Shown piece by piece: positions 51,001 through 61,953 of a DNA stretch of 64,000 nt. The notes below the pieces were generated by a model. It saw only the letters and a list, made by a program, of their open reading frames with translations, searched no databases and was not told the origin of the DNA. Where the stretch lies: positions 61,461,001-61,525,000 of the forward strand of contig CM075656.1 in NCBI GenBank assembly GCA_037953625.1, written 5' to 3'. The translations under genes were made by a program, and so were the position numbers. The first letter of the stretch is position 1, and the number at the start of each line of letters is the position of its first letter. The DNA is from Crotalaria pallida (lineage: Eukaryota > Streptophyta > Magnoliopsida > Fabales > Fabaceae).

Positions 51001-51687
51001 TAAGATCATTCTACTGGTTCTTATAAGTCCTAATACACATTCCTAGACCATTCTAAGCCTTTAGAATACTCTCTTAACCATTCTACACTTGTTAGAACGT
51101 CCAAGGACTCATCCTACACTCTCTACGTCCATTAGGGTTCCAAGCAATGTTTAGGATCATTCTAAACGTACGTATATGTCTTAATACACATTCCTAGACC
51201 ATTCTAACCCTTTAGATTACTCTCTTAACCATTCTACACTTGTTAGAACCTCCAAGGACTCATGCTACACCCTCTACGTCCCTTGGGGTACCAAGCAATG
51301 TTTAGGACCATTCTAATGGTTCTTATAAGTCCCAATACACATTCCTAGACCATTCTAAGCCTTTAGAATACTCTCTTAACCATTCTACACATGGTAGAAC
51401 TTCCAAGGACTCATGCTACACCATCTACGTCCCTTGGGGTACCAAGCAATGTTTAGGATCGTTCAAATGGTTCTTATATGTCCTAAAACACATTCCTAGA
51501 CCATTCTAAGCCTTTAGAATACTCGCATAACCATTCTACACTTGTTAGAACCTCCAAGGACTCATGTTACACCCTGTACGTCCCATGGGGTACCAAGCAA
51601 TGTTTAGGATCATTCTAATGGTTCTTCTAAGTCCTAATACACATTCCTAGACCATTCTAAGCCTTTAGAATACTCTCTTAACCATTC
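48064..51687 (+). repeat. 24-mer HOR unit, copy 3 (3624 bp)
   Basis: This unit differs from copies 1 and 2 in its first half. The second monomer has the ATTCTATGCC tail followed by H with CTTGGTGTACC, F, and two CCAACGA(C/T)TC monomers. Then comes an extra trio, L-K-CCAACGACTC (48970-49422), followed by a second L-K-CCAACGACTC trio. The extra trio is 453 bp, which accounts for 3624 = 3171 + 453. Its K start word is TATACAC after CCAT (ccatta at 49115). From the GGGTAGC F monomer (50178) on, it matches the other copies. Confidence 0.88.
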
Positions 51688-54600
51688 TACACTTGTTAGA
51701 ACCTCCAAGGACACATGCTACACCCTCTATGTCCCTTGGGGTACCAAGCAATGTTTAGGATCATTCTAATAGTTCTTATAAGTCCTTATACATATTCCTC
51801 GACCATTCTAAGCCTTTAGAATACTCTCATAACCATTCTACACTTGTTAGAACCTCCAAGGACGCATGCTACACCCTCTACGTCCCTTGGGGTACCAAGC
51901 AATGTTTAGGATCATTCTAATGGTTCTTATAAGTCCTAATACACATTCCTAGACCATTCTATGCCTTTAGAATACTCTCTTAACCATTCTAAACTTGTTA
52001 GAACCTCCAAGGACTCATGCTACACCCTCTACGTCCCTTGGTGTACCAAGCAATGTTTAGGATCATACTAATGGTTCTTCTAAGTCCTAATACACATTCC
52101 TAGACCATTCTAAGCCTTTAGAATACTCTCTTAACCATTATACACTTGTTAGAACGTCCAAGGACTCATCCTACACTCTCTACGTCCATTAGGGTACCAA
52201 GCAATGTTTAGGATCATTCTAAACGTACGTATATGTCTTAATACACATTCCTAGACCATTCTAACCCTTTAGATTACTCTCTTAACCATTCTACACTTGT
52301 TAGAACCTCCAACGACTCATGCTACACCCTCTAAGTCCCTTCGGGTACCAAGCAATGTTTAGGATCATTCTAATGGTTCTTATAAGTCCTAATACACATT
52401 CCTAGACCATTCTAAGCCTTTAGAATACTTTCTTAACCATTCTACACTTGTTAGAACCTCCAACGATTCATGCTACACCCTCTACGTCCCTTGGGGTACC
52501 AAGCAATGTTTAGGATCATTCTAATGGTTCTTATAAGTCCTAATACACATTCCTAGACCATTCTAAGCCTTTAGAATACTCTCTTAACCATTCTACACTT
52601 GTTAGAACCTCCAAGGACACATGCTACACCCTCTATGTCCCTTGGGGTACCAAGCAATGTTTAGGATCATTCTAATAGTTCTTATAAGTCCTTATACACA
52701 TTCCTCGACCATTCTAAGCCTTTAGAATACTCTCATAACCATTCTACACTTGTTAGAACCTCCAAGGACGCATGCTACACCCTCTACGTCCCTTGGGGTA
52801 CCAAGCAATGTTTAGGATCATTCTAATGGTTCTTATAAGTCCTAATACACATTCCTAGACCATTCTAAGCCTTTAGAATACTCTCATAACCATTCTACAC
52901 TTGTTAGAACCTCCAACGACTCATGCTACACCCTCTACGTCCCTTCGGGTACCAAGCAATGTTTAAGATCATTCTACTGGTTCTTATAAGTCCTAATACA
53001 CATTCCTAGACCATTCTAAGCCTTTAGAATACTCTCTTAACCATTCTACACTTGTTAGAACGTCCAAGGACTCATCCTACACTCTCTACGTCCATTAGGG
53101 TTCCAAGCAATGTTTAGGATCATTCTAAACGTACGTATATGTCTTAATACACATTCCTAGACCATTCTAACCCTTTAGATTACTCTCTTAACCATTCTAC
53201 ACTTGTTAGAACCTCCAAGGACTCATGCTACACCCTCTACGTCCCTTGGGGTACCAAGCAATGTTTAGGATCATACTAATGGTTCTTATAAGTCCTAATA
53301 CACATTCCTAGACCATTCTAAGCCTTTAGAATACTCTCTTAACCATTATACACTTGTTAGAACGTCCAAGGACTCATCCTACACTCTCTATGTCCATTAG
53401 GGTAGCAAGCAATGTTTAGGATCATTCTAAACGTACGTATATGTCTTAATACACATTCCTAGACCATTCTAACCCTTTAGATTACTCTCTTAACCATTCT
53501 ACACTTGTTAGAACCTCCAAGGACTCATGCTACACCCTCTAAGTCCCTTCGGGTACCAAGCAATGTTTAGGATCATTCTAATGGTTCTTATAAGTCCTAA
53601 TACACATTCCTAGACCATTCTAAGCCTTTAGAATACTTTCTTAACCATTCTACACTTGTTAGAACCTCCAACGATTCATGCTACACCCTCTACGTCCCTT
53701 GGGGTACCAAGCAATGTTTAGGATCATTCTAATGGTTCTTATAAGTCCTAATACACATTCCTAGACCATTCTAAGCCTTTAGAATACTCTCTTAACCATT
53801 CTACACTTGTTAGAACCTCCAAGGACACATGCTACACCCTCTATGTCCCTTGGGGTACCAAGCAATGTTTAGGATCATTCTAATAGTTCTTATAAGTCCT
53901 TATACACATTCCTCGACCATTCTAAGCCTTTAGAATACTCTCATAACCATTCTACACTTGTTAGAACCTCCAAGGACGCATGCTACACCCTCTACGTCCC
54001 TTGGGGTACCAAGCAATGTTTAGGATCATTCTAATGGTTCTTATAAGTCCTAATACACATTCCTAGACCATTCTAAGCCTTTAGAATACTCTCATAACCA
54101 TTCTACACTTGTTAGAACCTCCAACGACTCATGCTACACCCTCTACGTCCCTTCGGGTACCAAGCAATGTTTAAGATCATTCTACTGGTTCTTATAAGTC
54201 CTAATACACATTCCTAGACCATTCTAAGCCTTTAGAATACTCTCTTAACCATTCTACACTTGTTAGAACGTCCAAGGACTCATCCTACACTCTCTACGTC
54301 CATTAGGGTTCCAAGCAATGTTTAGGATCATTCTAAACGTACGTATATGTCTTAATACACATTCCTAGACCATTCTAACCCTTTAGATTACTCTCTTAAC
54401 CATTCTACACTTGTTAGAACCTCCAAGGACTCATGCTACACCCTCTACGTCCCTTGGGGTACCAAGCAATGTTTAGGACCATTCTAATGGTTCTTATAAG
54501 TCCCAATACACATTCCTAGACCATTCTAAGCCTTTAGAATACTCTCTTAACCATTCTACACATGGTAGAACTTCCAAGGACTCATGCTACACCATCTACG

Positions 54601-54858
54601 TCCCTTGGGGTACCAAGCAATGTTTAGGATCGTTCAAATGGTTCTTATATGTCCTAAAACACATTCCTAGACCATTCTAAGCCTTTAGAATACTCGCATA
54701 ACCATTCTACACTTGTTAGAACCTCCAAGGACTCATGTTACACCCTGTACGTCCCATGGGGTACCAAGCAATGTTTAGGATCATTCTAATGGTTCTTCTA
54801 AGTCCTAATACACATTCCTAGACCATTCTAAGCCTTTAGAATACTCTCTTAACCATTC
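51688..54858 (+). repeat. 21-mer HOR unit, copy 4 (3171 bp)
   Basis: Same composition as copy 3 but without the extra L-K-CCAACGACTC trio. H with CTTGGTGTACC is at 52035, F with GGGTAGC at 53397 and GGACC at 54477. Copies 3 and 4 share features absent from copies 1 and 2, namely the early H/F pair and a CTATGTCCATTAGGG F monomer. Confidence 0.9.
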
Positions 54859-56217
54859 TACACTTGTTAGAACCTCCAAGGACACATGCTACACCCTCTA
54901 TGTCCCTTGGGGTACCAAGCAATGTTTAGGATCATTCTAATAGTTCTTATAAGTCCTTATACATATTCCTCGACCATTCTAAGCCTTTAGAATACTCTCA
55001 TAACCATTCTACACTTGTTAGAACCTCCAAGGACGCATGCTACACCCTCTACGTCCCTTGGGGTACCAAGCAATGTTTAGGATCATTCTAATGGTTCTTA
55101 TAAGTCCTAATACACATTCCTAGACCATTCTATGCCTTTAGAATACTCTCTTAACCATTCTAAACTTGTTAGAACCTCCAAGGACTCATGCTACACCCTC
55201 TACGTCCCTTGGTGTACCAAGCAATGTTTAGGATCATACTAATGGTTCTTCTAAGTCCTAATACACATTCCTAGACCATTCTAAGCCTTTAGAATACTCT
55301 CTTAACCATTATACACTTGTTAGAACGTCCAAGGACTCATCCTACACTCTCTACGTCCATTAGGGTACCAAGCAATGTTTAGGATCATTCTAAACGTACG
55401 TATATGTCTTAATACACATTCCTAGACCATTCTAACCCTTTAGATTACTCTCTTAACCATTCTACACTTGTTAGAACCTCCAACGACTCATGCTACACCC
55501 TCTAAGTCCCTTCGGGTACCAAGCAATGTTTAGGATCATTCTAATGGTTCTTATAAGTCCTAATACACATTCCTAGACCATTCTAAGCCTTTAGAATACT
55601 TTCTTAACCATTCTACACTTGTTAGAACCTCCAACGATTCATGCTACACCCTCTACGTCCCTTGGGGTACCAAGCAATGTTTAGGATCATTCTAATGGTT
55701 CTTATAAGTCCTAATACACATTCCTAGACCATTCTAAGCCTTTAGAATACTCTCTTAACCATTCTACACTTGTTAGAACCTCCAAGGACACATGCTACAC
55801 CCTCTATGTCCCTTGGGGTACCAAGCAATGTTTAGGATCATTCTAATAGTTCTTATAAGTCCTTATACACATTCCTCGACCATTCTAAGCCTTTAGAATA
55901 CTCTCATAACCATTATACACTTGTTAGAACCTCCAAGGACGCATGCTACACCCTCTACGTCCCTTGGGGTACCAAGCAATGTTTAGGATCATTCTAATGG
56001 TTCTTATAAGTCCTAATACACATTCCTAGACCATTCTAAGCCTTTAGAATACTCTCATAACCATTCTACACTTGTTAGAACCTCCAACGACTCATGCTAC
56101 ACCCTCTACGTCCCTTGGGGTACCAAGCAATGTTTAGGATCATTCTAATGGTTCTTATAAGTCCTAATACACATTCCTAGACCATTCTAAGCCTTTAGAA
56201 TACTCTCTTAACCATTC
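54859..56217 (+). repeat. Partial HOR unit, copy 5 (9 monomers, 1359 bp)
   Basis: Nine monomers matching the first nine of copy 3 (48064-49422), including its two rare features: CATTATACAC before the eighth monomer (ccatta at 55910; 49115 + 6795) and a CCAACGACTC monomer with CTTGGGG. It breaks off exactly at the monomer boundary where domain 5 begins. Confidence 0.88.
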
Positions 56218-59085
56218 TACACTTGTTAGAACCTCCAAGGACGTATGCTACACCCTCTACGTTCCTTGGGGTACCAACCAATGTTTAGGATCATTCTAAT
56301 AGTTCTTATAAGTCCTTATACACATTCCTTGACCATTCTAAGCCTTTAGAATACTCTCATAACCATTCTACACTTGTTAAAACCTCCAAGGACTCATGCT
56401 ACACCCTCTACGTCCCTTGGTGTACCAAGCAATGTTTAGGATCATTCTAATGGTTCTTATAAGTCCTAATACACATTCCTAGACCATTCTAAGCCTTTAG
56501 AATACTCTCTTAACCATTCTACACTTGTTAGAACCTCCAAGGACGCATGCTACACCCTCTACGTCCCTTGGGGTACCAAGCAATGTTTAGGATCATTCTA
56601 ATAGTTCTTATAAGTCCTTATACACATTCCTCGACCATTCTAAGCCTTTAGAATACTCTCATAACCATTCTACATTTGTTAGAACCTCCAAGGACTCATG
56701 CTACACCCTCTAAGTCCCTTCGGGTACCAAGCAATGTTTAGGATCCTTCTAATGGTTTTTATAAGTCCTAATACACATTCCTAGACCATTCTAAGCCTTT
56801 AGAATACTCTCATAACCATTCTACACTTGTTAGAACCTCCAAGGATGCATGCTACACCCTCTACGTCCCATGGGGTACCATGCAATGTTTAGGATCATTC
56901 TAATGGTTCTTCTAAGTCCTAATACACATTCCTAGACCATTCTAAGCCTTTAGAATACTTTCTTAACCATTCTACACTTGTTAGAACCTCCAAGGACTCA
57001 TGCTACACCCTCTACGTCCCTTGGGGTACCAAGCAATGTTTAGGATCATTCTAATGGTTCTTATAAGTCCTAATACACATTCCTAGACCATTCTAAGCCT
57101 TTAGATTACTCTCTTAACCATTCTACACTTGTTAGAACCTCCAAGGACACATGCTACACCCTCTACGTCCCTTGGGGTACCAAGCAATGTTTAGGATCAT
57201 TGTAATGGTTCTTATAAGTCCTTATACACATTCCTCGACCATTCTAAGCCTTTAGAATACTCTCATAACCATTCTACACTTGTTAGAACCTCCAAGGACT
57301 CATGCTACACCCTCTACGTCCCTTGGGGTACCAAGCAATGTTTAGGATCATTCTAATGGTTCTTATAAGTCCTAATACACATTCCTAGACCATTCTAAGC
57401 CTTTAGAATACTCTCTTAACCATTCTACACTTGTTAGAACCTCCAAGGATGCATGCTACACCCTCTACGTCCCTTGGGGTACCAAGCAATGTTTAGGATC
57501 ATTCTAATGGTTCTTATAAGTCCTTATACACATTCCTCGACCATTCTAAGCCTTTAGAATACTCTCATAACCATTCTACACTTGTTAGAACCTCCAAGAA
57601 CTCATGCTACACCCTCTACGTCCCTTGGGGTACCAAGCAATGTTTAGGATCATTCTAATGGTTCTTATAAGTCCTAATACTCATTCCTAGACCATTCTAA
57701 GCCTTTAGATTACTCTCTTAACCATTCTACACTTGTTAGAACCTCCAAGGACTCATGCTACACCCTCTAAGTCCCTTCGGGTACCAAGAAATGTTTAGAA
57801 TCATTCTAATGGTTCTTATAGGTCGTAATACACATTCCTAGACCATTCTAAGCCTTTAGAATACTCTCATAACCATTCTACACTTGTTAGAACCTCCAAG
57901 GACTCATGCTACACCCTCTATGTCCCTTGGGATACGAAGCAATGTTTAGCATCATTCTAATGGTTCTTATAAGTCCTAATAGACATTCCTAGACCATTCT
58001 ATGCCTTTAGAATACTCTCTTAACCATTCTAAACTTGTTAGAACCTCCAAGGACTCATGCTACACCCTGTACGTCCCTTGGTGTACCAAGCATTGTTTAG
58101 GATCATACTAATGGTTCTTATAAGTCCTAATACACATTCCTAGACCATTATAAGCCTTTAGAATACTCTCTTAACCATCTACACTTGTTAGAGCCTCCAA
58201 GGACTCATGCTACACCCTCTACGTCCCTTGGGGTACCAAGCAATGTTTAGGATCATTCTAATGGTTCTTATAAGTCCTAATACACATTCCTAGACCATTC
58301 TAAGCCTTTAGAATACTCTCTTAACCATTCTACACATGGTAGAACCTCCAAGGACTCATGCTACACCATCTATGTCCCTTGGGGTACCAAGCAATGTTTA
58401 GGATCGTTCAAATGGTTCTTATATGTCCTAATACACATTCCTAGACCATTCTAAGCCTTTAGAATACTCTCATAACCATTCTACAGTTGTTAGAACCTCC
58501 AAGGACTCATGTTACATCCTCTACGTCCCATGGGGTACCATGCAATGTTTAGGATCATTCTAATGGTTCTTCTAAGTCCTAATACACATTCCTAGACCAT
58601 TCTAAGCCTTTAGAATACTTTCTTAACCATTCTACACTTGTTAGAACCTCCAACGACTCATGCTACACCCTCTACGTCCCTTGGGGTACCAAGCAATATT
58701 TAGGATCATTCTAATGGTTTTTATAAGTCCTAATACACATTCCTAGACCATTCTAAGCCTTTAGAATACTCTCTTAACCATTCTACACTTGTTAGAACCT
58801 CCAAGGACGCATGCTACACCCTCTACGTCCCTTGGGGTACCAAGCAATGTTTAGGATCATTCTAATAGTTCTTATAAGTCCTTATATACATTCCTTGACC
58901 ATTCTAAGCCTTTAGAATACTCTCATAACCATTCTACACTTGTTAGAACCTCCAAGGACTCATGCTACACCCTCTACGTCCCTTGGGGTACCAAGCAATG
59001 TTTAGGATCATTCTAATGGTTCTTATAAGTCCTAATACACATTCCTAGACCATTCTAAGCCTTTAGAATACTCTCTTAACCATTC
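56218..59085 (+). repeat. 2868-bp unit, copy 1
   Basis: First 19-monomer unit, beginning with a monomer carrying GACGTATGC, CTACGTTCC and ACCAACCAATG. It includes a 150-bp monomer ending TTAACCATCTACAC (a T lost near 58178) and a J/C pair with CTATGTCCC and GTTACATCC near the end. Confidence 0.92.
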
Positions 59086-61953
59086 TACACTTGTTAGAAC
59101 CTCCAAGGACGTATGCTACACCCTCTACGTTCCTTGGGGTACCAACCAATGTTTAGGATCATTCTAATAGTTCTTATAAGTCCTTATACACATTCCTTGA
59201 CCATTCTAAGCCTTTAGAATACTCTCATAACCATTCTACACTTGTTAAAACCTCCAAGGACTCATGCTACACCCTCTACGTCCCTTGGTGTACCAAGCAA
59301 TGTTTAGGATCATTCTAATGGTTCTTATAAGTCCTAATACACATTCCTAGACCATTCTAAGCCTTTAGAATACTCTCTTAACCATTCTACACTTGTTAGA
59401 ACCTCCAAGGACGCATGCTACACCCTCTACGTCCCTTGGGGTACCAAGCAATGTTTAGGATCATTCTAATAGTTCTTATAAGTCCTTATACACATTCCTC
59501 GACCATTCTAAGCCTTTAGAATACTCTCATAACCATTCTACATTTGTTAGAACCTCCAAGGACTCATGCTACACCCTCTAAGTCCCTTCGGGTACCAAGC
59601 AATGTTTAGGATCCTTCTAATGGTTTTTATAAGTCCTAATACACATTCCTAGACCATTCTAAGCCTTTAGAATACTCTCATAACCATTCTACACTTGTTA
59701 GAACCTCCAAGGATGCATGCTACACCCTCTACGTCCCATGGGGTACCATGCAATGTTTAGGATCATTCTAATGGTTCTTCTAAGTCCTAATACACATTCC
59801 TAGACCATTCTAAGCCTTTAGAATACTTTCTTAACCATTCTACACTTGTTAGAACCTCCAAGGACTCATGCTACACCCTCTACGTCCCTTGGGGTACCAA
59901 GCAATGTTTAGGATCATTCTAATGGTTCTTATAAGTCCTAATACACATTCCTAGACCATTCTAAGCCTTTAGATTACTCTCTTAACCATTCTACACTTGT
60001 TAGAACCTCCAAGGACACATGCTACACCCTCTACGTCCCTTGGGGTACCAAGCAATGTTTAGGATCATTGTAATGGTTCTTATAAGTCCTTATACACATT
60101 CCTCGACCATTCTAAGCCTTTAGAATACTCTCATAACCATTCTACACTTGTTAGAACCTCCAAGGACTCATGCTACACCCTCTACGTCCCTTGGGGTACC
60201 AAGCAATGTTTAGGATCATTCTAATGGTTCTTATAAGTCCTAATACACATTCCTAGACCATTCTAAGCCTTTAGAATACTCTCTTAACCATTCTACACTT
60301 GTTAGAACCTCCAAGGATGCATGCTACACCCTCTACGTCCCTTGGGGTACCAAGCAATGTTTAGGATCATTCTAATGGTTCTTATAAGTCCTTATACACA
60401 TTCCTCGACCATTCTAAGCCTTTAGAATACTCTCATAACCATTCTACACTTGTTAGAACCTCCAAGAACTCATGCTACACCCTCTACGTCCCTTGGGGTA
60501 CCAAGCAATGTTTAGGATCATTCTAATGGTTCTTATAAGTCCTAATACTCATTCCTAGACCATTCTAAGCCTTTAGATTACTCTCTTAACCATTCTACAC
60601 TTGTTAGAACCTCCAAGGACTCATGCTACACCCTCTAAGTCCCTTCGGGTACCAAGAAATGTTTAGAATCATTCTAATGGTTCTTATAGGTCGTAATACA
60701 CATTCCTAGACCATTCTAAGCCTTTAGAATACTCTCATAACCATTCTACACTTGTTAGAACCTCCAAGGACTCATGCTACACCCTCTATGTCCCTTGGGA
60801 TACGAAGCAATGTTTAGCATCATTCTAATGGTTCTTATAAGTCCTAATAGACATTCCTAGACCATTCTATGCCTTTAGAATACTCTCTTAACCATTCTAA
60901 ACTTGTTAGAACCTCCAAGGACTCATGCTACACCCTGTACGTCCCTTGGTGTACCAAGCATTGTTTAGGATCATACTAATGGTTCTTATAAGTCCTAATA
61001 CACATTCCTAGACCATTATAAGCCTTTAGAATACTCTCTTAACCATCTACACTTGTTAGAGCCTCCAAGGACTCATGCTACACCCTCTACGTCCCTTGGG
61101 GTACCAAGCAATGTTTAGGATCATTCTAATGGTTCTTATAAGTCCTAATACACATTCCTAGACCATTCTAAGCCTTTAGAATACTCTCTTAACCATTCTA
61201 CACATGGTAGAACCTCCAAGGACTCATGCTACACCATCTATGTCCCTTGGGGTACCAAGCAATGTTTAGGATCGTTCAAATGGTTCTTATATGTCCTAAT
61301 ACACATTCCTAGACCATTCTAAGCCTTTAGAATACTCTCATAACCATTCTACAGTTGTTAGAACCTCCAAGGACTCATGTTACATCCTCTACGTCCCATG
61401 GGGTACCATGCAATGTTTAGGATCATTCTAATGGTTCTTCTAAGTCCTAATACACATTCCTAGACCATTCTAAGCCTTTAGAATACTTTCTTAACCATTC
61501 TACACTTGTTAGAACCTCCAACGACTCATGCTACACCCTCTACGTCCCTTGGGGTACCAAGCAATATTTAGGATCATTCTAATGGTTTTTATAAGTCCTA
61601 ATACACATTCCTAGACCATTCTAAGCCTTTAGAATACTCTCTTAACCATTCTACACTTGTTAGAACCTCCAAGGACGCATGCTACACCCTCTACGTCCCT
61701 TGGGGTACCAAGCAATGTTTAGGATCATTCTAATAGTTCTTATAAGTCCTTATATACATTCCTTGACCATTCTAAGCCTTTAGAATACTCTCATAACCAT
61801 TCTACACTTGTTAGAACCTCCAAGGACTCATGCTACACCCTCTACGTCCCTTGGGGTACCAAGCAATGTTTAGGATCATTCTAATGGTTCTTATAAGTCC
61901 TAATACATATTCCTAGACCATTCTAAGCCTTTAGAATACTCTCTTAACCATTC
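59086..61953 (+). repeat. 2868-bp unit, copy 2
   Basis: Second 19-monomer unit, with the same private markers and the same one-base deletion as copy 1. Keeping a shared deletion and several shared private substitutions at constant spacing rules out independent origin. T at 61908 (ACATATTCC) is private to this copy. Confidence 0.92.

Larger units (their letters stand above)
41722..56217 (+). repeat. Domain 4: 21/24-monomer HOR array (3171 and 3624 bp)
   Basis: Units starting with an L monomer (GACACATG) begin at 41722, 44893, 48064, 51688 and 54859. Lengths are 3171, 3171, 3624 and 3171 bp, then a 1359-bp partial unit; that is 21, 21, 24, 21 and 9 monomers of exactly 151 bp. Independent markers give the same spacing: GGACCATTC at 44511, 47682, 51306 and 54477, and TTAGGGTAG at 43431, 46602, 50226 and 53397. 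There are no 159-bp monomers. Frequent trios of L, K and a CCAACGACTC monomer suggest internal trimer expansion. Confidence 0.92.
56218..61953 (+). repeat. Domain 5: 19-monomer unit, two tandem copies (2 x 2868 bp)
   Basis: Units 56218-59085 and 59086-61953 each have 18 monomers of 151 bp and one of 150 bp. Rare markers repeat exactly 2868 bp apart: GACGTATGC (56241/59109), GGATCCTTC (56741/59609), AGGTCGTAATAC (57821/60689), GAGCCTCC after the short CCATCTACAC (58191/61059), and TATATACATTCC (58883/61751). The only difference I noticed is C at 59040 against T at 61908. This is the most recent large duplication in the window. A third copy does not follow. Confidence 0.93.
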
